Assembly: GCA_041556555.1 (NCBI GenBank)
Contig: JBFFIE010000031.1
Coordinates: 1-23,208, forward strand
Source: SZUA-592 sp041556555
Lineage (GTDB): Bacteria; Pseudomonadota; Gammaproteobacteria; Eutrophobiales; Eutrophobiaceae
Direction: 5' to 3'
Length of the DNA: 23,208 nt
A program made the position numbers and the translations under genes. The notes below the pieces were generated by a model, which did not search any database, was not told the DNA's origin, and saw only the letters and a program-made list of their open reading frames with translations. Position 1 is the stretch's first letter. The number at the start of each line of letters is the position of its first letter. Positions 7,998 to 15,372 of the stretch are shown here, piece after piece.

Positions 7998-8708
7998 ATG
8001 GCAAAGCTGGTTCTGAGCATGAATGGAGAGGTTCAAGGTGAGTACGAACTGAGCCAGGAACGGATGAGCATTGGCCGCAAGGCAGAAAATGATATCCAAA
8101 TCGACAATCTTGCAGTCAGCGGCAAGCATGCCCTGATCATTACCATTCTCGATGACTCCTTCCTCGAAGATCTGGGCAGTACCAACGGTACCTATGTCAA
8201 TGGAAAACTGGTCAAGAAGCACGCCCTGAAAGACGGTGATGTGATTGCTATTGGCAAGCATGAGCTGAAATACATCAATGAGAATGCTACCGCCGGTGAT
8301 GATGAATTTGAAAAGACCATGATCATCAAACCGGGTTCAGCCAGCGCTGCAGTTGCCGCTGCCCAGGCAGCTGAAAAAGCCGGTGCCAAGGCAGAAAATG
8401 TCTCTCTCTCATCCACAAATGCTCCGGCCGGGATGCCGCTGGCCCGCTTGACCGTGCTCAACGGCCCAATAGCCGGTAAGGAGCTGGAACTGAGCAAGGC
8501 ATTGGTCACGCTGGGTAAACCGGGTACCCAGGTTGCCGTTATATCGCGCAGGCCCCAGGGTTATTTTCTGACCCATATTGAAAGTGACGGTGATGGCAAG
8601 CGTTATCCAGTTGTTAACGGTGAACCTATCGGGCCCAAGGCCTATCAGTTGAAAAACTCCGATCTGATCGAACTTGCCGGTATCAAGATGGAGTTCACAG
8701 CCGGCTAA
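7998..8708 (+). CDS. FHA domain protein with a second degenerate FHA-like domain
   Basis: A 236-residue cytoplasmic protein. Residues about 3-95 are a forkhead-associated domain with all recognition positions: G26-R27, S41, H44, N63-G64 and N68-G69. FHA domains bind phosphothreonine. An Ala-rich linker (about 115-140) leads to a C-terminal domain (about 150-236) whose opening ARLTVLNGPIAGKELELS and later VNGEPIG recall the FHA fold but lack the GR-S-H set, so it is probably a non-binding FHA-like domain. The short sequence FEKTMIIKPG before the linker holds a threonine that could be a phosphorylation site; that is inference. AAGGGGA lies about 11 bases before the ATG. It is the likely partner of the PP2C protein encoded immediately upstream. 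Confidence 0.88.
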   Translation: MAKLVLSMNGEVQGEYELSQERMSIGRKAENDIQIDNLAVSGKHALIITILDDSFLEDLGSTNGTYVNGKLVKKHALKDGDVIAIGKHELKYINENATAGDDEFEKTMIIKPGSASAAVAAAQAAEKAGAKAENVSLSSTNAPAGMPLARLTVLNGPIAGKELELSKALVTLGKPGTQVAVISRRPQGYFLTHIESDGDGKRYPVVNGEPIGPKAYQLKNSDLIELAGIKMEFTAG

Positions 8709-8736
8709 TTTCTTCGGCGGTCTTCTCCGTCGGCAA

Positions 8737-9171
8737 CTACAGCAAGCGCTTGATTTTCTCCAGGTAGTCGGCCTCATCCGGTATGGCCTGCTCGCGTTGG
8801 GCACGCCAGAGCACTTCGCCCAGGCAATCCAGCATCCGGTGTTCTGCCTCCAGCGTGGAATTCATTTTCCGGGCAAGCTGTTTATGCAGGTTACGTATTC
8901 CCGGCGGCCTGTCGGTACTGACCTGTTCGCGGATCGCGATATGCATTCCCATGTGTAGAAAGGGATTACTCATACCGGATTCCGGAGTAAATTCCTGTGC
9001 CAATGCAGCTTCTCCCTGGTCAAGGTAATCATGATATTCCGGATGTTCAAGCATGACCTGCAGGACCATGTCTTCCATGGGTTCAAGTACGGTTCCTGTT
9101 TTATATTTCTCCCAGACAGACAGGAAATAACGCCGGGAGTCATCACGATCCTGAATAAAGGGCCCTGCCAT
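8737..9171 (-). CDS. DUF1841 family protein
   Basis: A 144-residue cytoplasmic protein that matches DUF1841: NPFLHMGMHIAIREQVSTDR in the centre followed by PPGI, then EAEHRMLDCLGEVLW near the C-terminus. The conserved histidines (HMGMH, EAEHRM) could bind a metal, but no function is established for the family. The start chosen at 9171 overlaps the nth stop as TAATG and has AAGGA nine bases upstream; a longer start at 9198 would overlap nth by 28 bases and is less likely. It is the last gene of the RnfE-like / nth / DUF1841 cluster and faces the FHA gene tail to tail. Confidence 0.85.
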   Translation of the reverse strand: MAGPFIQDRDDSRRYFLSVWEKYKTGTVLEPMEDMVLQVMLEHPEYHDYLDQGEAALAQEFTPESGMSNPFLHMGMHIAIREQVSTDRPPGIRNLHKQLARKMNSTLEAEHRMLDCLGEVLWRAQREQAIPDEADYLEKIKRLL

Positions 9172-9809
9172 TAGAGATAATCCTTCTTCTGCTTCCACTC
9201 ACACAGGTCTTCAATAAGGCACGACCCGCATAGTGGTTTACGGGCCATACAGACATAACGACCATGCAAGATAAGCCAATGATGCGCATCCTTTTTAAAT
9301 TCATCCGGTATAAACTTCATAAGTTTCCTTTCAACTTCCAGTACATTTTTACCGGGTGCTATACCGGTTCGGTTGGCTACCCGAAAAATATGGGTATCCA
9401 CAGCGATCGTTGGCTGACCGAAAGCCGTATTCAGGATCACATTAGCTGTTTTCCTGCCCACACCTGGAAGCCTTTCAAGTGATTCCCGGTCGCTGGGCAC
9501 CTTGCCGCCGTGTTCTTTAACCAGGATTCGGGAGGTTTTCATAATGTTTTCGGCCTTGGCATTATAAAGGCCAATAGTACGTACATACCTTTTCAGTTTC
9601 GAAAGGCCGAGGTCAAGTATGGCCTCCGGGGTGTTGGCGACCTTGAACAGCTTTGCCGTTGCCTTATTGACACCAACATCTGTAGCCTGGGCGGAGAGGA
9701 TAACAGCGACAAGTAACTCAAACGGGTTGTGATGTTTCAATTCGGTCGTTGGCTTCGGATCCTGTTTCCGAAACCTTTCGAATATTTCAGTCCGCTTCTG
9801 TCTGTTCAC
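9171..9809 (-). CDS. nth: Endonuclease III (DNA glycosylase/AP lyase)
   Basis: A 212-residue protein that aligns almost residue for residue with E. coli Nth (211). The helix-hairpin-helix LPGVGRKTANVI carries catalytic K120, and D138 lies in VDTHIFRV. The [4Fe-4S] cluster ligands are C187, C194, C197 and C203. It excises oxidised pyrimidines and cleaves the resulting abasic site. The start is a GTG at 9807-9809, fixed by alignment to the E. coli N-terminus (MNxxKRxEI); no Shine-Dalgarno is visible and a 12-base palindrome ACTAAATTTAGT (9808-9819) overlaps the start. It lies 15 bases after the RnfE-like gene and overlaps the DUF1841 start, so translation is probably coupled along the cluster. 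Confidence 0.97.
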   Translation of the reverse strand: MNRQKRTEIFERFRKQDPKPTTELKHHNPFELLVAVILSAQATDVGVNKATAKLFKVANTPEAILDLGLSKLKRYVRTIGLYNAKAENIMKTSRILVKEHGGKVPSDRESLERLPGVGRKTANVILNTAFGQPTIAVDTHIFRVANRTGIAPGKNVLEVERKLMKFIPDEFKKDAHHWLILHGRYVCMARKPLCGSCLIEDLCEWKQKKDYL

Positions 9810-9824
9810 TAAATTTAGTAATGC

Positions 9825-10385
9825 TCAAGTAGAAACGGGGTCTGCGTTGGCCGCAAATAATGACCTCAACCAGTTAAAACCGGCAATCAGAAAACCGAGG
9901 AGAAGAAAAGCACCGGACGAGCCATTCAGCAAATCAGACGCAATAAACTGGCGCAAGGAGCCCACACATATTAATACGATAAAGACAGCAAAACAGGTCA
10001 GCAATCCGGTCGTTACTGACTTGATCAAACCATCGGTAAGGGCCACCTCCTCGGCATGAGTTAGCACCAGACAATTCATGGCCAGTAACAAAATATAAAT
10101 ACCCAGGCTGGCATGAACTTCGTATGCCAGGTATTGCATGCCTGTGGAAACCAGTGAAACGACCAGCGCTGACAATATAAGGATCATGATCATCCTGATG
10201 TGATACGGGATCATGTTACGTATCAAGGCCATCAATACACCAAGAGAGAGCAGGCAGGATATAAATACCACACTCATGTTCAGAGCCGATTGAATGTTGA
10301 TTGTGGTTATCAGCAAGGGACAAACCCCGAGCACCAGGTAGAGCGGATAACGATTCATATCCAGGATGAATATTCCGGGTTTCAT
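9825..10385 (-). CDS. Orphan RnfE/NqrD-like membrane protein
   Basis: A 186-residue, very hydrophobic protein with about six membrane helices. LGVCPLL (19-25) and ILLLAMNCLVLTHAEE (98-113) match the half-sites of the RnfE/NqrD family; C22 and C105 are 83 residues apart, the same spacing I recall for the iron-cluster cysteines C29 and C112 of Vibrio NqrD. SLGIYILLL and GSLRQFI also match family positions. In RNF/NQR complexes this subunit pairs with RnfA/NqrE in the inner membrane and helps carry electrons across it. No other rnf or nqr gene is in the window, although nth follows as in rnfABCDGE-nth operons. The sequence is diverged (loss of many Gly/Pro positions of RnfE). The start is the first ATG after an upstream stop; M10 is an alternative. 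Confidence 0.75.
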   Translation of the reverse strand: MKPGIFILDMNRYPLYLVLGVCPLLITTINIQSALNMSVVFISCLLSLGVLMALIRNMIPYHIRMIMILILSALVVSLVSTGMQYLAYEVHASLGIYILLLAMNCLVLTHAEEVALTDGLIKSVTTGLLTCFAVFIVLICVGSLRQFIASDLLNGSSGAFLLLGFLIAGFNWLRSLFAANADPVST

Positions 10386-10403
10386 AAATTCATTATAGAA
10401 ATT

Positions 10404-10580
10404 TCAGCACCAGAACAAATCATAATGCAATAAAGTGGAGTCGATTGGCAAATATTGCCAGGCGGGCACGAACTGCGGTTCCTGTATACCGGAACTTAAG
10501 TAGCTGCTGACGAACTGTGTAACCGGCCAGGCATTGTATTGATGCGGAATACTGTCCGGGAAAGACAGCAGGTAAATCAT
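10404..10580 (-). CDS. Possible small ORF of 58 residues between the HU-like and RnfE-like genes
   Basis: From ATG at 10578-10580 this reads MIYLLSFPDSIPHQYNAWPV and onward to FWC. Codons (many CTG, CCG, GCC, AGC) resemble those of neighbouring genes, and AGGGA lies nine bases upstream. The frame is also open upstream into the end of the HU-like gene, so it could instead be the tail of an older, disrupted reading frame. I recognise no domain; it is rich in aromatic residues and proline. The ribosome site sits in the loop of a perfect 7-bp hairpin (10582-10601). Existence as a real gene is uncertain. Confidence 0.35.
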   Translation of the reverse strand: MIYLLSFPDSIPHQYNAWPVTQFVSSYLSSGIQEPQFVPAWQYLPIDSTLLHYDLFWC

Positions 10581-10581
10581 A

Positions 10582-10601
10582 CCGGTGCTTCCCTGCACCG
10601 G
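10582..10601 (-). repeat. 7-bp hairpin presenting a ribosome-binding sequence in its loop
   Basis: On the minus strand CCGGTGC, loop AGGGAA, GCACCGG. There is no T run after it on either strand, so it is not a typical intrinsic terminator for the HU-like gene even though it lies just after it. Confidence 0.6.
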
Positions 10602-10621
10602 CAACAATTCAAAAAGCTGGT

Positions 10622-10957
10622 TTAACTTGCCATTTCTTTGGCGGCTTTCAAAGCCAACGCCCTGACAGAGGTCGAAGCTGGCTTGGCCTTAATCATAATC
10701 TCTTCACCGGTGAACGGGTTTCTGCCAGGCCTTGCCTTGGTGGCCGGTTTTTTCACCGTTTTCATTTTGACGCCCAGTTCCGGTACAACAAATACACCAC
10801 AACCCCTTGGTTTGAGGTGGCGTCTGGCCTGATCAGCCAGGGAGACCAGGACGGCTTTTACATCTTTCTTGGATACCCCGGTTTCCTCAGAAATTTCAGC
10901 AATGATCTGGGCCTTGGTTTGGCGTTCTTTATACGCCGTTGATTTTGCACTAGACAT
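10622..10957 (-). CDS. HU/IHF-family DNA-binding protein
   Basis: A 111-residue basic protein. KERQTKAQIIAEISEETGVS and KKDVKAVLVSLADQA form the helical dimerisation part of HU, and PGRNPFTGEEIMIKAKPAS (about 82-100) is the DNA-intercalating arm region with the conserved RNP-F-TG-E. The arm is preceded by VKKPATKARPGRNP, typical of a divergent HU-like group about 15-20 residues longer than E. coli HU. It is expected to bend or compact DNA. The start at 10957 has a near-perfect AAAGGAGAT ribosome site; the upstream ATG at 10993 would add 12 residues with no such site. It has its own promoter candidate. Confidence 0.9.
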   Translation of the reverse strand: MSSAKSTAYKERQTKAQIIAEISEETGVSKKDVKAVLVSLADQARRHLKPRGCGVFVVPELGVKMKTVKKPATKARPGRNPFTGEEIMIKAKPASTSVRALALKAAKEMAS

Positions 10958-11000
10958 ATTATCTCCTTTGAAAAATTGATAAACCCCGTTCAAAAATTGA

Positions 11001-11029
11001 ATGATACCAGAATTATATTAAGGTTTGAA
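11001..11029 (-). promoter_or_regulatory. Extended -10 promoter candidate for the HU-like gene
   Basis: Minus strand TTCAAA (11024-11029), 17-base spacer ending in TGG, then TATCAT (11001-11006). The -10 matches five of six and carries the extended TGn motif. The leader of about 37 bases holds the inverted repeat TTCAAAAATTGAA (10989-11001). Confidence 0.5.
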
Positions 11030-11046
11030 AACATCATGAAATTACC

Positions 11047-12054
11047 CTAAAGCAACAGATATTCAAAAAATGCATCGCTCCACTGCCCTCTCCGTTCGAG
11101 GATGAAACGGGTCAGTTCCCCGATTATGGTCCTGGAATTCCGGTGCAAATCATCATATTCCGGCAACCGCCGGGAATAAAGTTCCTCCAGTGATTTTGGT
11201 GTGGTTTTAATCAGTATTTCCCGGGTTCGATCATCGTTCATCTTCATCATAAAGTACTCGTAAGCCCCGAGGATCCTGTCAATATTCGGATCTTCATTCT
11301 GTTCGTATACATACCGGAGCCTTTGCATCATCGTCAGGTCAAGATGCCTGTCCAACCAGCCAATCTTGTCCTCTTTTTCCTTGCTGCATTCACCCAGAAG
11401 GAAAATCAGCCCGGCGAACATCGGGATACGGCTGTTCCTGAGCTTTACATTTCGCATGTACCAGCTATCTATCGGATCGCTCGACAAGTCAAACTGGTGC
11501 CAGCTGCAATATGACCTGAGATAGCGCAACAGGTCATTGAGCAAGTACACCCATTCCCTGCGTTGATCATAAATGAGAAAACCAGCGGCGTATCGCTCCA
11601 GCAGTTGACGCCTGAGGTCCCTGAAACGCTCATGCCCGTATACCGGCAAAGTATCCAGCAATATCTGCAGGCGTTTACCGAATATGTTTTTGTCATCGGC
11701 CACCTGCCCCAGGGTAATGTGATCGCAAATTTGTTCCGGGCTTGCCGCTGTGGCGTAGATGCCCGAGGATTTTGGCATGGGCAAACCCAGTGGCTGGAGT
11801 TTCCTCCAGACTTCTTCCATGGCAGCTTTTGCCCTTTCTTTATCCATCGCGGCATCATCTGTGATCAACACAATCAAGTCACAGTCTGAATGGGCCATCC
11901 CTTCCAGCCTGCCCAGTGATCCGGAAGGGGCGACAACAAGGACATCCGGATTAGTTTCAGCCATGGAGGCAAGCAAGCTTTCCATTTCTGCCAAAGTCTT
12001 GACCGACCACTCATACGCATACGTCAGGGTGGGATAGCGGGAAAAATCAGACAT
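11047..12054 (-). CDS. Nucleotidyltransferase-fold protein of unknown substrate
   Basis: A 335-residue soluble protein. APSGSLGRLEGMAHSDCDL (42-60) is the polymerase-beta-type nucleotidyltransferase signature: G45-S46 and the metal-binding pair D57 and D59. Such enzymes move AMP or another nucleotide to a small molecule, protein or RNA. The remaining two thirds is helical (WYMRNVKLRNSRIPMFAGLIF, RLRYVYEQ, TRFILERRGQW) and I do not recognise a second named domain; the third acidic metal ligand could not be placed. It starts nine bases after the M14 gene stop and has no strong ribosome site, so it is probably translated from the same transcript. It is the last gene of the ligase / M14 / nucleotidyltransferase operon, and its role is best judged from that context. 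Confidence 0.75.
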   Translation of the reverse strand: MSDFSRYPTLTYAYEWSVKTLAEMESLLASMAETNPDVLVVAPSGSLGRLEGMAHSDCDLIVLITDDAAMDKERAKAAMEEVWRKLQPLGLPMPKSSGIYATAASPEQICDHITLGQVADDKNIFGKRLQILLDTLPVYGHERFRDLRRQLLERYAAGFLIYDQRREWVYLLNDLLRYLRSYCSWHQFDLSSDPIDSWYMRNVKLRNSRIPMFAGLIFLLGECSKEKEDKIGWLDRHLDLTMMQRLRYVYEQNEDPNIDRILGAYEYFMMKMNDDRTREILIKTTPKSLEELYSRRLPEYDDLHRNSRTIIGELTRFILERRGQWSDAFFEYLLL

Positions 12055-12063
12055 CGCGCTTAC

Positions 12064-13068
12064 TTATTCCGGTAATGGGTAGTGTTCCATTAAATAACAC
12101 AGGCAATCTTTCTTTATAACGTCAGTATTGAGCGTTATCATTGCCGGAATGATTTCCCTATTAGAAATCAAGTCGCCGTCTATTATTGAAAAATAATCCT
12201 GACTGACATCCTCACCCTGTTCATCAGTAATAATGAGTGGATTGCCTTTATTACTATTTACCTTGCCGATACAACTTCCTCTTGGTAATTCCCGGAAATT
12301 AAAATATTCAATATTCCTGTCCAGCCAGAGATCATAATCCTTGTGATCAAAGCCAAACTGATGATCATCCATAATTTTCACCGTGGCAACTGTGTGATAA
12401 AGATCAATATCCCGATTGCCCAGGGTACGCTCCGGTAATTTTTCAATATGCATGCAGGCATCTATAAATTCACAGGCATGATCGATACCGCTTTTTTCGC
12501 CAGACAAACCGCATTCAACAGTCACCGCGGGACAGAACTGTGCAAATGCCATGCTTTGTACTCCCCGTGGGCGGGTAAAATAAACCATGGTTCTTGAAAA
12601 CAGGCTGCCCAGCTGCAGGAATTTATTATCTGTTCTGTTGACACAGGCATAATGAGGGTTTTTCCCACTGTTGTTATGGATATCAATGCTGCCAAACACC
12701 CCACGCTGTTTCATTTGTTCAACAACTGTGCGCATCATCTCGTGTTCTGGTGAATTTTCATTGCCTTCCCAGACACGGTTAAAGTCCCGCTGCTCGTCTA
12801 GATAACGCTTGCCATAGCGGGCGGCCTGTACGTTACCTATATATAATGAGAAATCACGTGGTAATTCTCTTCCGGAATATCCCAGTAAACATTTCCTGAC
12901 TGCTTCCCAGCCGGTATGCTCGTTACCATGAAGCAGTACGGATGCAAATAATGCAGGTTGTTTTCTTCCTTTCAAATGGACCAGAACGGGGCCCGGTAAT
13001 CTGGTATGCAACTCCTCTGCAGGTAACAGCAGGACCTCGTCATCCAGTGATTCAAGTATCGTCAACAT
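12064..13068 (-). CDS. M14-family zinc hydrolase, succinylglutamate desuccinylase/aspartoacylase-like
   Basis: A 334-residue protein. HGNE (47-50) supplies zinc ligands H47 and E50, H131 in SIDIHNNSG is the third, and E184 in AVTVECG is the likely catalytic base; DFNRVW (95-100) is the family substrate-binding segment. Relatives remove acyl groups from N-acyl amino acids (AstE, aspartoacylase) or cut C-terminal residues. The C-terminal part (about 240-334) is a beta-rich cap as in AstE-like enzymes. The start at 13068 overlaps the stop of the ligase gene as TGATG, indicating coupled translation; an ATG at 13080 would overlap further. The absence of other arginine-catabolism (ast) genes argues against a true AstE; a partner role with the upstream ligase is inferred. 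Confidence 0.85.
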   Translation of the reverse strand: MLTILESLDDEVLLLPAEELHTRLPGPVLVHLKGRKQPALFASVLLHGNEHTGWEAVRKCLLGYSGRELPRDFSLYIGNVQAARYGKRYLDEQRDFNRVWEGNENSPEHEMMRTVVEQMKQRGVFGSIDIHNNSGKNPHYACVNRTDNKFLQLGSLFSRTMVYFTRPRGVQSMAFAQFCPAVTVECGLSGEKSGIDHACEFIDACMHIEKLPERTLGNRDIDLYHTVATVKIMDDHQFGFDHKDYDLWLDRNIEYFNFRELPRGSCIGKVNSNKGNPLIITDEQGEDVSQDYFSIIDGDLISNREIIPAMITLNTDVIKKDCLCYLMEHYPLPE

Positions 13069-14483
13069 CAGATGTCCCATTCATGTACCGGACAGCCGGA
13101 CTGTTGTCTTTCAAGGTATGCCTTGCTTAACAACTTCATGTCCTTGCCATATTTTTCAACCCAACGCCGTTGCCATACGGCACCGTTCTGCCCTTTTCGT
13201 ATCCGCTGTTCAATTACAGTCAGATAATGCTTGCGGTTCTCATCGGAAATCCCCAGCTGTTCAAGCCCCTTCTCTGCTACAGGCAACAACTGGTCCAGTA
13301 AAAGCGTATTAACATCGTACTGTTCGCCATCCAGCCAATGTAATGATGACCGCATGCCATAACGTGCCGCGTTGTAAAAGTTTTGCCTGGCTACAGGAAA
13401 CTCTATCTGGTATTCCGGTGGTTCTGTCATACTGGCAAAGAAATGGACAAGTCCCCAGAACAAGCTGGCATTGGCAACCATATCAATCATCGAAGGGCCC
13501 GAAGGTACTACCCGGTTTTCAATCCTCAGGTGAATATGCCCTTCCCTGTCAAATCCCACCAGGGGCCTGTTCCAGCGCCAAATGGTGCCGTTATGCAAGC
13601 GCAGGTGTGGAAGTTCGGCAGAATTGCCCTCATCATTTATGGGAATGAGAATGGCATACTTTTCCAGGTTTTCCTCAAAACAGGAAAATAATGAACCCTT
13701 GACGTATTCATGACCGAATGTCACCCGTTTGCTTTCTTGCATGCCTACATCTACCGATTGTTCAAACAAACGTATCCGGGTCTCGTCCCAGAGATCACAA
13801 CCAAACAGGAATGGAGAATTTGCACTGACGGCCACCAGTGGCGCCGAAATAATCTGTGCTGCGTTGTAGCTGCGTACGGCATCTTCCTGTTTGATCTGGT
13901 AATGGATCTGGAAAGATGTCGTCGCTGCTTCAAGCATGACATTATGATGCACGGTATTGAGATGATCCTTGCCGCGGATATTCAGCGTCAGTGGCAAGCC
14001 GTTTCTGATTTCCATGACTTGTTCATTAAGCGCGCGATAACGTTGGCTTGTCGACATATGTTCCAGGGTCAGTTCCTTGTCGATAATCCCGGGATGTATC
14101 CCGATAGCCATCACATCCGCATCCAGTGATCCTGCTACTTCGTGACATCGGTTCCAGGTCAACAATAATTCCTGATAAAACTTATCCAGGGCATCATTTA
14201 TTAATGGCTGTGGCTCAACATTAATCTCGAAATTAAATTGTGATAATTCATGTATGACCTTGGAATAATTAAGTGCCTTGAGAAACTTTTCGTTTATCGG
14301 TAATGGAACAGCATCTTCATCCACGAGCCAGGCCTCAACCTCAAAACCACCGATATTGTGCTGACAGATAAACTGGTTTTCGCGAAAATACTGGCGTAAT
14401 GTCTCGGTTTCGGAACGCAAATGTTCACGGAAAGCACTGAAATCATGCTTTGTGAATTGACTGGTTGGAATTTCTTGCCCCAT
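13068..14483 (-). CDS. GCS2-type carboxylate-amine ligase (glutamate-cysteine ligase-like)
   Basis: A 471-residue soluble protein of the glutamine-synthetase-like GCS2 superfamily. Landmarks: GGFEVEAWLVD (45-55, metal-binding E48 and E50), FEINVEPQPL (85-94), IGIHPG (127-132), TSFQIHYQI (189-197), VSANSPFL (219-226), TIWRWNRP (300-307) and HLRIENRVVPSGPS (318-331). Enzymes of this class use ATP to join a carboxylate, often the gamma-carboxyl of glutamate, to an amine. It differs in size and detail from YbdK and from plant or proteobacterial GshA, so I leave the substrate open. It is the first gene of a three-gene operon, with a promoter candidate just upstream. It overlaps the M14 gene start. 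Confidence 0.85.
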   Translation of the reverse strand: MGQEIPTSQFTKHDFSAFREHLRSETETLRQYFRENQFICQHNIGGFEVEAWLVDEDAVPLPINEKFLKALNYSKVIHELSQFNFEINVEPQPLINDALDKFYQELLLTWNRCHEVAGSLDADVMAIGIHPGIIDKELTLEHMSTSQRYRALNEQVMEIRNGLPLTLNIRGKDHLNTVHHNVMLEAATTSFQIHYQIKQEDAVRSYNAAQIISAPLVAVSANSPFLFGCDLWDETRIRLFEQSVDVGMQESKRVTFGHEYVKGSLFSCFEENLEKYAILIPINDEGNSAELPHLRLHNGTIWRWNRPLVGFDREGHIHLRIENRVVPSGPSMIDMVANASLFWGLVHFFASMTEPPEYQIEFPVARQNFYNAARYGMRSSLHWLDGEQYDVNTLLLDQLLPVAEKGLEQLGISDENRKHYLTVIEQRIRKGQNGAVWQRRWVEKYGKDMKLLSKAYLERQQSGCPVHEWDI

Positions 14484-14508
14484 ATTGGATCATCTTGTTA
14501 ATGAATTG

Positions 14509-14536
14509 ATTGTAACGATGAACATCAATGATTCAA
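14509..14536 (-). promoter_or_regulatory. Promoter candidate for the ligase / M14 / nucleotidyltransferase operon
   Basis: Minus strand TTGAAT (14531-14536), 16-base spacer, TACAAT (14509-14514): four and five of six matches. The spacer contains GATGAACATC, a small inverted repeat. The 69-base region is shared with the divergent phosphatase gene, for which no clear promoter is visible. Confidence 0.45.
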
Positions 14537-14552
14537 CTACTATTATTTTATT

Positions 14553-15314
14553 ATGATACGCGGTGTACTGCTTGATCTCAGTGGTGTCCTCTATGTCGGC
14601 AATAAGGCATTACCTGGAGCCAATAAAGCACTGGACAAACTCACTGAATCCGGATTGCCTGTCAGGTATGTCACCAATACAACCCGCAAAACATCCCGTG
14701 TGATTCTGGATCAGTTGTCCGCGATGGATTTTATAATCAAACCGGATGAATTATTCACTGCCCCGATTGCTGCCAGAACATTCCTTGAGCGTGAAAGTTT
14801 ACGGCCTTACCTGTTAATCCATCCGGACCTTGAAGAAGAATTTTCCGATATGAATTTTCAGGAGAACGTTAATGCGGTGCTGGTAGGTGATGCGGGTAAA
14901 AGGTTTACCTATGAAAAGATGAATGCAGCTTTTCGACTGATTATGGATGGTGCCCGGTTCCTGGCGCTAGGTGTCAATCGGTATTTCAGTGAAGGCGAAT
15001 CACTGAGTCTTGATGTCGGTCCATTTGTCCGTGCACTTGAATATGCTTCCGGCATAAATGCCAAGGTTCTCGGCAAGCCCTCAGCTGATTTTTATATGAG
15101 TGCTGTTGAAAGTATCGGCTGTGATCCCTCTGACGTGATCATGGTGGGCGATGATGTTGAATCCGATGTGAATGGTGCGCTTCAGGCGGGGCTGCAGGCC
15201 ATCCTAGTCAGGACCGGTAAATATACCAACGCTGACAAGGAAAGAATCCAGGCAAAGGGTCACTGCAAGGCAGACCTGCAAGAAGCCGTTGATTATATCC
15301 TTCATCAAGCCTGA
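14553..15314 (+). CDS. HAD-IIA phosphatase, LHPP-like
   Basis: A 253-residue cytoplasmic HAD hydrolase. Motif I reads LLDLSGVLY with nucleophile D8 and serine at the usual second aspartate (S10); this DxSGV form is characteristic of the LHPP (phospholysine/phosphohistidine inorganic pyrophosphate phosphatase) group. Motif II follows in YVTNTTRKT, K174 or so in LGKPSADFY is motif III, and MVGDDVESDV is motif IV. The C2-type cap lies between motifs II and III. The substrate could be phosphohistidine, pyrophosphate or a phosphometabolite. No Shine-Dalgarno precedes the ATG. It diverges from the ligase operon across 69 AT-rich bases and precedes the FAH-family gene by 58 bases. Confidence 0.85.
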   Translation: MIRGVLLDLSGVLYVGNKALPGANKALDKLTESGLPVRYVTNTTRKTSRVILDQLSAMDFIIKPDELFTAPIAARTFLERESLRPYLLIHPDLEEEFSDMNFQENVNAVLVGDAGKRFTYEKMNAAFRLIMDGARFLALGVNRYFSEGESLSLDVGPFVRALEYASGINAKVLGKPSADFYMSAVESIGCDPSDVIMVGDDVESDVNGALQAGLQAILVRTGKYTNADKERIQAKGHCKADLQEAVDYILHQA

Positions 15315-15337
15315 GTTTTATTATCGGGACGATGCGA

Positions 15338-15346
15338 TGCTATGAT
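15338..15346 (+). promoter_or_regulatory. Possible extended -10 promoter before the FAH-family gene
   Basis: TGC-TATGAT (15338-15346) matches an extended -10 element 26 bases before the ATG at 15373. The expected -35 position is poor (TTATTA), so read-through from the phosphatase gene is equally possible. Confidence 0.3.
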
Positions 15347-15372
15347 GACTCGAGCGACCGGGATATCAGAAA

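Noticed and set aside
8715..8732. Hairpin CGGCGG-TCTTCT-CCGTCG between the FHA and DUF1841 genes as a shared terminator
   Set aside because: One pair is a G-T wobble and neither strand has a T run after the stem.
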